From positions 1 through 52,545 of the forward strand of contig CABXST010000002.1 in NCBI GenBank assembly GCA_902514885.1: DNA of 52,545 bases. The letters run 5' to 3'. Of the stretch, positions 34,041 to 43,489 are shown one piece after another (position 1 is the first letter of the stretch; each line of letters starts with the position of its first letter). The stretch is from an uncultured Alphaproteobacteria bacterium. Lineage in GTDB: Bacteria > Pseudomonadota > Alphaproteobacteria > HIMB59. The translations under genes and the position numbers were made by a program. Under the pieces are notes generated by a model, which was not told the DNA's origin, searched no databases, and worked only from the letters and a program-made list of their open reading frames with translations.

Positions 34041-34991
34041 GTGAAAAAAATTCTTGGAGTAGGAACCGCTTTGGTTGATGTCATTTGCCAGGTGGAAGAC
34101 AATATAATTAGTGACTTAAATTTGTCTAAGGGCTCTATGACTTTAATCGAAGAGTCTCAAATCCAAAACATAAGATCAAATTTTACCAATCCTTTAATCA
34201 CCTCAGGTGGATCTGTCTGCAATACAGTTCATGAACTAAATTTTGGTTCCCATGAGGCTAGTTTTTATGGAAAGGTGAGCGATGATGAATATGGAAATGC
34301 ATTTATACAAGATTTAGAGAAAGCAAATATTTCATTCAAAGGAGTTTCAAGAAAAAGTGACTTACCTACCGGATGTTGTAACATATTAGTATCACCTGAT
34401 GGTGAAAGAACTATGGCAACACACATTGGTATTGGATCTCAGTTGCAACCTGATGAGGTTAGCGAAAATATTCTCGACAATATTGACCACATGTATATGG
34501 AGTCATATCTTTGGGATCATGAATTAACAAAAAAAACTTTAAAAAAATTTGGAGATATAGCTAGATCTAAAAATATAGAAATTTCATTATCTCTTTCAGA
34601 TCCTTTTTGTGTTGATCGACATAGAGATGAATTAAACAATTTTATAAAAGAGAATGTAGATTTGGTCTTTTGTAACTTCGATGAAGCTAAAATGTTTTCA
34701 CAATCTGAAACTATGGCAGATGTGAGCTCATTTTTTAAAGATTATGGAAAAAAAATTGTCATGACTTCAGGAGCCGAGGGAGCTTATTTTTTTTATAATG
34801 ATGATGTGAGTCATCAATCCTCTAAAAAAATAGAAAATGTAATTGATACTACAGGCGCAGGAGATAATTTTGCTGCAGGTTTTTTAGATTTCTATTTGTC
34901 AGGGAAGTCTGTCGATGAAGCTTTGATTAACGGAAACACAAGGGCTGTTGAAGTTATTCAGCAGTTAGGACCAAGGATAAAAAGAGCTTGA
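34041..34991 (+). CDS. PfkB-family kinase, adenosine-kinase-like (GTG start)
   Basis: SGGSVCNTVHEL, DTTGAGDNFAAGFL; next to ahcY and metK. Confidence 0.85.
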   Translation: MKKILGVGTALVDVICQVEDNIISDLNLSKGSMTLIEESQIQNIRSNFTNPLITSGGSVCNTVHELNFGSHEASFYGKVSDDEYGNAFIQDLEKANISFKGVSRKSDLPTGCCNILVSPDGERTMATHIGIGSQLQPDEVSENILDNIDHMYMESYLWDHELTKKTLKKFGDIARSKNIEISLSLSDPFCVDRHRDELNNFIKENVDLVFCNFDEAKMFSQSETMADVSSFFKDYGKKIVMTSGAEGAYFFYNDDVSHQSSKKIENVIDTTGAGDNFAAGFLDFYLSGKSVDEALINGNTRAVEVIQQLGPRIKRA

Positions 34992-35046
34992 TAACACTTA
35001 ATAAATCATATTTTATTTTAAATAGTCTATCTAAAAGGAGGGTTAT

Positions 35047-36327
35047 GTGGATTACAAAGTAAAAGATATTTCTGAACATGGTTTCGGAAGACAAGAAATC
35101 GAAATTGCAGAAACTGAAATGCCAGGATTAATGGCCATAAGAGAACAATATGGTAAATCAAAGCCATTAACTGGGGCAAATATTATGGGATGTCTTCACA
35201 TGACCATACAAACAGCTGTTTTAATTGAAACACTTGTCGCACTTGGAGCTAAGTGTCGATGGAGTTCGTGTAATATTTATTCAACCCAAGATCACGCAGC
35301 TGCAGCAGTAGCTCAAAGTGGTACTCCTGTGTTTGCTTGGAAGGGAATGAATGAGGAAGAGTTTTGGTGGTGCATAGACCAAACTATTGAAGCTGAAGGA
35401 TGGGAACCAAATATGATTCTTGATGATGGGGGAGATCTGACTCTTCGCATGCATGAGAAATATCCCGAACTTCTTAAAAATGTTAAAGGACTTTCTGAAG
35501 AAACTACAACTGGTGTTCTTCGTTTAGAGCAAATGGCATCTAAAGGAACTCTCCAAGTACCTGCCATAAACGTTAATGACTCTGTCACAAAAAGTAAATT
35601 TGATAATTTATATGGTTGTAAGGAGAGTTTGGTTGATGGTATCCGAAGAGGAACAGATGTTATGATGGCTGGTAAGGTCGCAGTCGTTGCAGGATTCGGA
35701 GATGTTGGAAAAGGTAGTGCAGCATCTTTAAGAGGAGCCGGTGCTAGAGTTCAAGTAACTGAGGTTGATCCTATTTGTGCCCTACAGGCAGCAATGGAAG
35801 GATATGAAGTTGTCACTATGGATGATGCTTGTAAGTATGCCGATATATTTGTAACTGCAACTGGTAACAAAGATATTATCACACAAGATCATATGAGAGA
35901 AATGAAAGACCGTGCCATAGTTTGTAACATTGGTCACTTTGATAATGAAATACAAATAGATGATTTACAAAACTACAAATGGGAAGAGATTAAACCTCAG
36001 GTTGATCAGGTAACATTTCCGGATGGTAAAAAACTTATTATTCTTTCAAAAGGAAGACTAGTGAACCTAGGTAATGCAACTGGACACCCAAGTTTTGTAA
36101 TGAGCGCATCATTTTCTAATCAGGTTTTAGCTCAAATAGAGTTATGGGAAAACTACAAAAATTATGAAAATAAAGTTTATGTTCTACCAAAGAAATTAGA
36201 CGAAATGGTTGCCATGTTTCATTTAGAAAAAGTTGGAGCAAAATTGACCCAAATGTCAAAAGATCAAAGTGATTATTTGGGTATCGAAAATCAAGGACCA
36301 TTTAAGAAAGATACATATAGGTACTAG
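35047..36327 (+). CDS. ahcY: Adenosylhomocysteinase (GTG start)
   Basis: [43 protein letters not shown]-terminal KKDTYRY; SD AAAGGAGGG. Confidence 0.97.
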   Translation: MDYKVKDISEHGFGRQEIEIAETEMPGLMAIREQYGKSKPLTGANIMGCLHMTIQTAVLIETLVALGAKCRWSSCNIYSTQDHAAAAVAQSGTPVFAWKGMNEEEFWWCIDQTIEAEGWEPNMILDDGGDLTLRMHEKYPELLKNVKGLSEETTTGVLRLEQMASKGTLQVPAINVNDSVTKSKFDNLYGCKESLVDGIRRGTDVMMAGKVAVVAGFGDVGKGSAASLRGAGARVQVTEVDPICALQAAMEGYEVVTMDDACKYADIFVTATGNKDIITQDHMREMKDRAIVCNIGHFDNEIQIDDLQNYKWEEIKPQVDQVTFPDGKKLIILSKGRLVNLGNATGHPSFVMSASFSNQVLAQIELWENYKNYENKVYVLPKKLDEMVAMFHLEKVGAKLTQMSKDQSDYLGIENQGPFKKDTYRY

Positions 36328-36329
36328 AC

Positions 36330-37502
36330 ATGAGAAAAGATTTTATTTTTACATCCGAGTCAGTATCTGAGGGCCACCCAGATAAAGTCTCTGATCGTAT
36401 TTCAGACGCAGTAGTTGACCATTTTATTGCAAAAGACCCATATGCAAGAGTAGCTTGCGAAACACTCACTACGACCAATAAGGTTGTTTTATCTGGTGAA
36501 ATTCGAGGCCCAGTTCAAGAAGATAAAGATGAAATTATCTCTAAAGTTAGAAACTGCATTAAAGATATAGGTTATGAACAAGATGGATTTCATTGGCAAA
36601 CCGCAGATGTTCAGTATCTACTTCATGGACAATCAGCTGATATTGCAATGGGTGTAGACTCATCATCTGACAAAGATGAAGGTGCTGGTGATCAGGGAAT
36701 AATGTTCGGATATGCTTGTACGGAAACACCAGAGTTAATGCCAGCCCCGATTTTTTATTCTCACAAAATTTTAGAGTTAATGGCTAAGGGAAGAAAAGAT
36801 GGAAGCATGAAGGGATTGGAGCCTGACTCTAAGAGTCAAGTAACTCTTAAATATGTTGATGGTAAACCTAATGCTGTAACATCAGTTGTGATATCAACTC
36901 AGCACGCTGATGGACTTTCTCCTAGTGATGTCAAAGAAATTGTAAATCCAGCTTTAAAACAATCAATACCTGAAGAGCTTTTAAAAAATTTAGATGATAG
37001 CGAATATTACGTAAATCCGACTGGTAACTTTGTAATAGGTGGACCAGATGGAGATACAGGCCTTACTGGAAGAAAAATCATTGTTGATACATATGGTGGT
37101 GCGGCACCACACGGTGGAGGGGCTTTTTCTGGAAAAGACCCAACAAAGGTCGATCGCTCTGCTGCATATGCATCTAGATATCTTGCAAAAAATATTGTTG
37201 CTGCAGGTTTGTGTGATCAATGCACAATTCAATTGTCATACGCAATCGGAGTGGCTAAGCCTTTGTCAATTTATGTTAACACGCAAGGCACCAATAAAAT
37301 AGATGAAGCCAAAATTGAGGCAGCAATACCTGAGATCATGAACTTATCACCAAGAGGAATTAGAGAGAAACTGCAGTTAAATAAAGCAATTTACGAACAA
37401 ACAGCAGCTTATGGTCACTTTGGCAGAACTCATGATAGCTCTACTGGAGCTTTTTCATGGGAGAGTTTAGATTTAGTCTCTGATTTTAAATCCCTTGCTT
37501 AG
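36330..37502 (+). CDS. metK: S-adenosylmethionine synthetase
   Basis: [55 protein letters not shown]. Confidence 0.97.
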   Translation: MRKDFIFTSESVSEGHPDKVSDRISDAVVDHFIAKDPYARVACETLTTTNKVVLSGEIRGPVQEDKDEIISKVRNCIKDIGYEQDGFHWQTADVQYLLHGQSADIAMGVDSSSDKDEGAGDQGIMFGYACTETPELMPAPIFYSHKILELMAKGRKDGSMKGLEPDSKSQVTLKYVDGKPNAVTSVVISTQHADGLSPSDVKEIVNPALKQSIPEELLKNLDDSEYYVNPTGNFVIGGPDGDTGLTGRKIIVDTYGGAAPHGGGAFSGKDPTKVDRSAAYASRYLAKNIVAAGLCDQCTIQLSYAIGVAKPLSIYVNTQGTNKIDEAKIEAAIPEIMNLSPRGIREKLQLNKAIYEQTAAYGHFGRTHDSSTGAFSWESLDLVSDFKSLA

Positions 37503-37934
37503 TTGCGTTTAAATTTTTCTATCTCACAAGAAAAACAACTTGATGCAATTGTAAAAAAATTAATTAAATCTATTTCTGCGCATCAAATATTTTTTTTTGA
37601 AGGAGAGGTGGGATCAGGCAAAACAACTCTTATTAGGTATCTATTAGAAGGCATTGCAAAACTTGAGAAAAAAAAACTATTTTTTCAAGGAAGTCCGACT
37701 TACCAACGAGAGCACATTTATAATTTTAAAAAATATAATGTTGTGCATTTTGATTTTTATCAAGTTGATAATTCCTCAATAGATATTGATGAATATCTTT
37801 TGAATAATTGTATTTTTATTGAGTGGCCTCTAGAAGCTATAAAAAGCAAATATTTCGATGATGCCTTATTTATCAAAATTGATTTCAAAAATAAAATTAG
37901 AGAAATTAAAATTCAATCTCGTAACAACAAATGA
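37503..37934 (+). CDS. tsaE: tRNA threonylcarbamoyladenosine biosynthesis ATPase TsaE (TTG start)
   Basis: FFEGEVGSGKTTLIRYLL, SPTYQ, VVHFDFYQVD, FIEWP. Confidence 0.88.
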   Translation: MRLNFSISQEKQLDAIVKKLIKSISAHQIFFFEGEVGSGKTTLIRYLLEGIAKLEKKKLFFQGSPTYQREHIYNFKKYNVVHFDFYQVDNSSIDIDEYLLNNCIFIEWPLEAIKSKYFDDALFIKIDFKNKIREIKIQSRNNK

Positions 37935-38899
37935 CTCCAGAAAATAAAATAAATTTAATAAAAATAAAAAAACATCTTTCAAGTAAGAATTTTAAAGTTG
38001 GAGGTTTTATTAATTTTGAGTCTGATGCTTCAGATAAAGTATTTAAACTTTGTAAAACTGCAAATAAAAAACTTTTATTACTATCATTTCAAAACAAACC
38101 TAATGATTTTAAAAAATATGTAAAAGCCACGGAGGTATTAATAAAACAAAAAGTAAATACACCAAGTATTGTAGATCTTAGCCGTAGTCATAAATTTGTA
38201 ATAATGGATTATTTTCCAACTACGAATGCAGCAAGATATTTTAAAAAAAATTATATGAGGCAAATACTTCCTCTAGCAACTCAATCTATTATAAATTTAC
38301 AAAATACTAAAAAAAAAATATCTGGTATTAAAACAAAACCTCACTCAAATTTACTAAATGATGCCATCAAGGGAATTAGAAAATATATTCAACATTATGA
38401 ACGTAAAATTGAAGTTGGTTTTTATTTAAATAAACTAATTGTATTTTCATTAAAGAAAAATACCGAAAAACAACAAAAATATAAACCAGTTCTTACTCAT
38501 GGAGACTTTTTCTTAGAAAATCTTATTTACTATAAGAGTCTCTTATATGTTATTGATCATCAAGACTTACATTACAATCACCCTCATTTAGACATAGCCT
38601 CATTAATTTTTGATGCACGAAGGTCATATTCACAAATTACAGAAGAAAGATTGATGAGAATTTATGCAAATAAACAGAATATAAATTTAAAAGAGTTCAA
38701 AGAGAACATTCATCTTGTAAGTTTATTAAGAAATTTAAGAATTTTAGGAAACTGGGTACAACTATTTGATACCGGAAAGCCTAAGTATTTAAAAAAATAT
38801 AGAAGAGAAACTTGGAAACAGATTTTTAAGCATGTTGAATATTTACGTTTTTGGGACTTAAGAGAAATCTTTATGTATATTTATAAAAAAACTAAATAA
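37931..38899 (+). CDS. Aminoglycoside-phosphotransferase-family sugar kinase (AmgK-like)
   Basis: LTHGDFFLENLIYY, VIDHQDLHYNHPHLDIASL; between tsaE and a MurU-like gene. Confidence 0.78.
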   Translation: MTPENKINLIKIKKHLSSKNFKVGGFINFESDASDKVFKLCKTANKKLLLLSFQNKPNDFKKYVKATEVLIKQKVNTPSIVDLSRSHKFVIMDYFPTTNAARYFKKNYMRQILPLATQSIINLQNTKKKISGIKTKPHSNLLNDAIKGIRKYIQHYERKIEVGFYLNKLIVFSLKKNTEKQQKYKPVLTHGDFFLENLIYYKSLLYVIDHQDLHYNHPHLDIASLIFDARRSYSQITEERLMRIYANKQNINLKEFKENIHLVSLLRNLRILGNWVQLFDTGKPKYLKKYRRETWKQIFKHVEYLRFWDLREIFMYIYKKTK

Positions 38900-39541
38900 A
38901 TGAATATTTTAATATTAGCTGCTGGTTATGGAAACCGAATGGATGATTTAACAAAAAATATTCCTAAACCTATGCTCAAGATAAACCAGAAAATGCTTAT
39001 TGATTATGCAATAGAAATAGCACAAAAAATTTCCTATCAAAGAATTTTTGTTAATACACATTATCAAAACCAAATCTTAGAAAGTTATATCAAAGAAAAT
39101 TATATTGATATTTTTATATCTCATGAACCTAATATTTTAGGAACAGGGGGTGCCATAAAAAAAATACAAAATGATGATTTATTAATTTTAAATACTGATA
39201 ATTTATGGCAGGAAACCTTTATCAATGAAATTAATGAAGCTATAAATTTTTTTAATCAAAATATTAATATTGAAAATTTACTTCTTGTAAATTCTAACGG
39301 TGAAAAATTTGATTTAGAAATTAACAGTGAAAATATAATTAATTTTCCATCAGATAGCTACAATACTCAATTCCAAGGGTGCCATATTATTAGAAATAAT
39401 ACTCTTACACAGTACCCTGATATTTTCGATATACAGGATTTTTGGATGAACACCTCTATTAAGAAAAAATTATATGGATATGATACTATTAGTGTTAACC
39501 CTCACGTCGGTACAAAAGAATTGTATTTGAAAAACCAATAA
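38900..39541 (+). CDS. Nucleotidyltransferase (MurU-like)
   Basis: NILILAAGYGNRMDDLTKNIPKPMLKI; LNTDNLW. Confidence 0.8.
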   Translation: MNILILAAGYGNRMDDLTKNIPKPMLKINQKMLIDYAIEIAQKISYQRIFVNTHYQNQILESYIKENYIDIFISHEPNILGTGGAIKKIQNDDLLILNTDNLWQETFINEINEAINFFNQNINIENLLLVNSNGEKFDLEINSENIINFPSDSYNTQFQGCHIIRNNTLTQYPDIFDIQDFWMNTSIKKKLYGYDTISVNPHVGTKELYLKNQ

Positions 39542-39560
39542 TAATTCCCATATTAACCAT

Positions 39561-39887
39561 ATGATTGTAGAACAAATTAATGACGGTAACTTCCAAGAGA
39601 AGGTTATGGAACACTCTAAAAATACACCTGTTTTAGTAGATTTTTGGGCTGAATGGTGTGGCCCTTGTAAGGCAATAGCTCCCATATTAGATAATATTGC
39701 CTCAGAGATGGGGGATAAAATTTCGATCAAAAAAATTAATATTGATGAAAACCCTCAAGCACCAGCAAATTTTAGTATTAGAAGTATTCCAACAATGATT
39801 TTATTCAAAGACGGTTCTATAGCTGACACTAAAATCGGCTTAGGTTCAGAGGCTGATTTAAAAAACTGGATATCTAGTAAAATTTAA
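39561..39887 (+). CDS. trxA: Thioredoxin
   Basis: VLVDFWAEWCGPCKAIAP, RSIPTMILFKDG. Confidence 0.95.
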   Translation: MIVEQINDGNFQEKVMEHSKNTPVLVDFWAEWCGPCKAIAPILDNIASEMGDKISIKKINIDENPQAPANFSIRSIPTMILFKDGSIADTKIGLGSEADLKNWISSKI

Positions 39888-39910
39888 AAATTTTCTTTTG
39901 ATAATAACCT

Positions 39911-41197
39911 TTAATTTGATTGTTCATAAGGAAATGAACTCAACTGTTTAAGCCCATCTTTAGTTACCAAGAATTGATCCTCAAGTTTTATACCTTCTTT
40001 TCCGCCAACCTCTCCAATATAACTCTCAACACAAATAGTCATATTTTCTTCAAAATGGGCAGAGTAATCAGAGTTACTAAAATCTTTATTGGGGTAGGCA
40101 ACAAAAGGCCACTCGTCACATAATCCTACGCCATGGATAATACAAGGATAATGATTGTCATAACAATTATCAGGTAACTTCCAAGATTGTTCTGCAAATT
40201 CTCGAAAGTTTAAACCAGCTTTAATCAGAGACTTGTTGTGGTTGATATGTTCCAAGGCTAAATCATAAAGCCTTCTTTGTTCATCATTAAACTTATTTCC
40301 CTCGACAAAGGTTCGAGATATATCAGCACAATAACCGTAGGGTCCAACCATATCAGTATCAAAAGCTACTATATCACCAGCTTCAATCACACGATTACTA
40401 CATTCTTGAAGCCATGGATTTGTTCTTGGGCCGGACACCAATAGACGAGTCTCGAACCACTCACCCCCACTTTCAATATTAACCTTATGCATATATGACC
40501 AAAGCTCTTCCTCCGTCATTCCAGCATGTAACTTTTCTTTCATCAGCCACATTCCTTTTTCAGCCGTTTCAATAGAGGCCTTCATGCATACTAACTCATC
40601 ATCTGATTTAATTGATCTTGCAGTTTCAACAAATTTTTGAGCATTTAATATTTCAACATTAAATTGTTTAAGAAGTATTTGAATTCCAACAGGATCAGAT
40701 ACATCGATAGCAAGCCTGTTGTTATCTGGAGAATGTTCACGCATTAAATCTTGAACAATTCCAGCCCATTGTTTTGCATTTTTATCTACAAAATTATTTG
40801 CAGAAAAAAAATCCCAACTTACTACTTCTCTTATTTCATCAATTGTACAAAGGTGATTAGAGAGGTGTTCACTCTTAGGGTAATCAAATAAGATCACTTT
40901 GTTATCAGCAGAAATAAATACAAAACGAACCAGTTCATGCATTGTAAATAAGCTCATATTTCTGCTATCAGTTGCATATCTAACATTAATGGGATCAAAT
41001 AAAATGCACGCTCCCACATTATTTAAACGAAGTTGTTCTTGTACCCTCTGTAATCGGTACATTCTTAGACGGTCAAAGTCTATCTTATCTTCATAGAGTC
41101 GAGGTTTATAAATTTGATTTTGATAATTTTGATTTATAGTCTCGAGAAACTTTGGTCCAATTTTGCGATCTGCGAATTTACTAGAGAAATTACTCAT
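39911..41197 (-). CDS. dddP: DddP-like DMSP lyase (M24/creatinase fold)
   Basis: DPINVRYATDSRNMSL, GEWFETRLLVSGPRTNPWLQECSNRVIEAGDIVAFDTDMVGPYGYCADISRTF, HGVGLCDEWPFVAYP, CVESYIGEVGGKEGIKLEDQ; metal ligands (DxD, D, H, E, E) and the Asp of HGVGLCDEW retained. Confidence 0.78.
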   Translation of the reverse strand: MSNFSSKFADRKIGPKFLETINQNYQNQIYKPRLYEDKIDFDRLRMYRLQRVQEQLRLNNVGACILFDPINVRYATDSRNMSLFTMHELVRFVFISADNKVILFDYPKSEHLSNHLCTIDEIREVVSWDFFSANNFVDKNAKQWAGIVQDLMREHSPDNNRLAIDVSDPVGIQILLKQFNVEILNAQKFVETARSIKSDDELVCMKASIETAEKGMWLMKEKLHAGMTEEELWSYMHKVNIESGGEWFETRLLVSGPRTNPWLQECSNRVIEAGDIVAFDTDMVGPYGYCADISRTFVEGNKFNDEQRRLYDLALEHINHNKSLIKAGLNFREFAEQSWKLPDNCYDNHYPCIIHGVGLCDEWPFVAYPNKDFSNSDYSAHFEENMTICVESYIGEVGGKEGIKLEDQFLVTKDGLKQLSSFPYEQSN

Positions 41198-41211
41198 TTT
41201 TAAATATTAAT

Positions 41212-42306
41212 TTATTTTATTTTTTTTTCAAACCTCATCATATTATCTTTAAAGTTTAAAGAGAGTTTTTTTGCACTACTACTGATTTTATCCAAAAATT
41301 TAACATTAATATTAATCTTATTTTGTTCATTTTCTGATATTTGACCTACATAAGTAATGGCATTCCAAAGTCCTAGTGAATTCATGGGAGAAAATTTTCT
41401 TTTTGAGGAAAGAGATATGTTTAGGAAAGAGAAAAGGAAACTCGATACATTTACTTTATATTTTTTTGAGAAATCAGGAATATTTTGTGAGATGGCTCTA
41501 ATAAAAGCTTTTGGGTCATTAAATTGAAATGGATTAATTTTAGGGAAAAATTGTTTTAATATTTTTTTCGTAAAATCATTTCCTGATGAGTAGATAAAAA
41601 ATAGTTGCCCTTTAAAATCTAACATCCTTATCAATGGTAATAACACAAGCTTCAAAGTTCTTTGATAGGGCGATCTCAATCGAAAGGCTTGTGAGGCTAT
41701 AATAAAATCATAAACTTTAGGGACATCAGTTAATTTTTTAGGAATTAAATGAATTAAAGGAATTTTTTGATCTTTTCTATAAATAACCATAAAGCTCTTA
41801 TGTTTGGGCCGTAATATTGTAGAAGATGTATCTTCTTTTATCTCCCAATTTTTTTTAATTACATCGCTCATACTCATAAGTTGTTGATTAAAACTAAAAC
41901 TAGAGTTTCCTGAGAGTTCTTTTTTTATAAGCTTGCAATCTTTAAACTCTTTCTCATGGATATCTTTGTAAGAAGCATTCGTGATACAAAAAACTAAATT
42001 TTTATGTTCATAGAACCGATAACCTAAAAAAGCTAGTAAGCTATTGATATCATCAATACTTATTTCTTTTCCTACAACAATAATAGGGTCTTCGGGAAAT
42101 TTCTCGTGAGCAGCAGATAAAAGAGTAGAGATTACACTCCCATCACCAGTTCCAGCGTCAAAAATTCTAAAAGCATCTTTGGTTATCTTTGATTTTTTTA
42201 TGTATTTTGCGAGTTCAAAAGCAATTTTACTTTTCTCATTTGTTGAATTGACGAAAGATAAATATTTATCCCTTGAGTCGAAAAAATCTGCTTTTTTTGC
42301 CCCCAC
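41212..42306 (-). CDS. SAM-dependent methyltransferase-like protein of unknown function
   Basis: Motif I-like FRIFDAGTGDGSVISTLL; rest not recognised. Confidence 0.6.
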   Translation of the reverse strand: MGAKKADFFDSRDKYLSFVNSTNEKSKIAFELAKYIKKSKITKDAFRIFDAGTGDGSVISTLLSAAHEKFPEDPIIVVGKEISIDDINSLLAFLGYRFYEHKNLVFCITNASYKDIHEKEFKDCKLIKKELSGNSSFSFNQQLMSMSDVIKKNWEIKEDTSSTILRPKHKSFMVIYRKDQKIPLIHLIPKKLTDVPKVYDFIIASQAFRLRSPYQRTLKLVLLPLIRMLDFKGQLFFIYSSGNDFTKKILKQFFPKINPFQFNDPKAFIRAISQNIPDFSKKYKVNVSSFLFSFLNISLSSKRKFSPMNSLGLWNAITYVGQISENEQNKININVKFLDKISSSAKKLSLNFKDNMMRFEKKIK

Positions 42307-42401
42307 TGTTACTCTCCTAAACCTTTAATATCCTATCTTTTTTTAAACTAGAAATGGGTTTATTTCCATAATAGAGTTTTATTAATTAAGAGGAGAGGTT
42401 T

Positions 42402-43472
42402 ATGGATTTAATTCAAAGATTAGACAAGGGCCCAGTTTTGTGTGCTGAGGGTTATTTATTTGAAATGGAAAAAAGGGGTTATTTACAGGCAGGCGCCTTC
42501 GTACCAGAAGTAGTTTTAGAGCATCCAGAGGTGGTCACCCAGCTTCATCGAGAATTTATTAGAGCAGGCAGTGATGTTGTTCAAGCGTTCACATATTATG
42601 GCCATCGTGAAAAGCTTCGATTGATAGGTAAAGAGGAATTACTTGAACCACTTCAATTAAATGCTTTAAAAATTGCAAAAGATGCTGCAAATGAATTTCC
42701 TGATTTAGATTTAATGATCGCAGGAGATGTTGCTAACACGAATATATATGATCCCAATAATAAATCCTCATTGGTAGAAGTAGAGAAGATGTATGAAGAA
42801 CAAATTGGCTGGGCAAAGGATGCAGGCGTTGACTTTGTTGTAGCTGAAACAATTCAATGGACTGGTGAAGCGTTGATTGCTCTTAAAAAAATAAAAGAGG
42901 CAGGCTTAATAGCAGTGGTAAATTTAGCTATACCAGCAAATGACCTAACAAGAGATAATGATACCCCGGAGGATGCCTGTAAAAAGTTTGAAGATAATGG
43001 CGCTGATGTTGTGGGCTTAAATTGTTTTAGAGGACCTTACCACACAATGAAACATTTAATTAAAATTCGTGAAAAAGTATCTTGTCATGTCGCAGGGTTG
43101 CCTGTTCCCGTCAGAACTACAGATGAATTTCCCGTTTGGTTTTCTTTGCCAGATGAGGGCTGTGATTGTATTCCTAATAACAGACCTTTCCCTGTTGGCA
43201 TTGATAATCTTTATTGTAATCGATATGAAATGGCTGAGTTTGCCAAAGATTGTCAAAGTAAAAATATTAATTTCATTGGAGTATGCTGTGGGGCAGCCCC
43301 ACACCATGTAAGAGAAATGGCTGTGGCTTTAGGTCGTAAACCTATCTCCTACAAATACTATCCTGACATGAGCAAACATTTTATCTTAGGCACAGATAAA
43401 ACTTTAAGTAGCATTAATACCAAGCACCAAGATAAATATAAAGCTGAAGAGAAGTGGCTACCCAAGGGGTAG
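42402..43472 (+). CDS. Homocysteine S-methyltransferase, betaine-homocysteine methyltransferase (BHMT) type
   Basis: EMEKRGYLQAGAFVPEVVLEHPEVVTQLHREFIRAGSDVVQAFTYYG, VVGLNCFRGP, GVCCGAAPHHVREMA zinc-thiolate motifs; SD AGAGGAGAGG. Confidence 0.88.
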   Translation: MDLIQRLDKGPVLCAEGYLFEMEKRGYLQAGAFVPEVVLEHPEVVTQLHREFIRAGSDVVQAFTYYGHREKLRLIGKEELLEPLQLNALKIAKDAANEFPDLDLMIAGDVANTNIYDPNNKSSLVEVEKMYEEQIGWAKDAGVDFVVAETIQWTGEALIALKKIKEAGLIAVVNLAIPANDLTRDNDTPEDACKKFEDNGADVVGLNCFRGPYHTMKHLIKIREKVSCHVAGLPVPVRTTDEFPVWFSLPDEGCDCIPNNRPFPVGIDNLYCNRYEMAEFAKDCQSKNINFIGVCCGAAPHHVREMAVALGRKPISYKYYPDMSKHFILGTDKTLSSINTKHQDKYKAEEKWLPKG

Positions 43473-43489
43473 TAACTATTTAGAGTGTT

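Noticed and set aside
34900-35046. SAM or SAH riboswitch directly upstream of ahcY
   Set aside because: Only ~55 nt lies between the kinase stop and ahcY, with a plain AT-rich sequence and SD; no riboswitch-like structure recognised.
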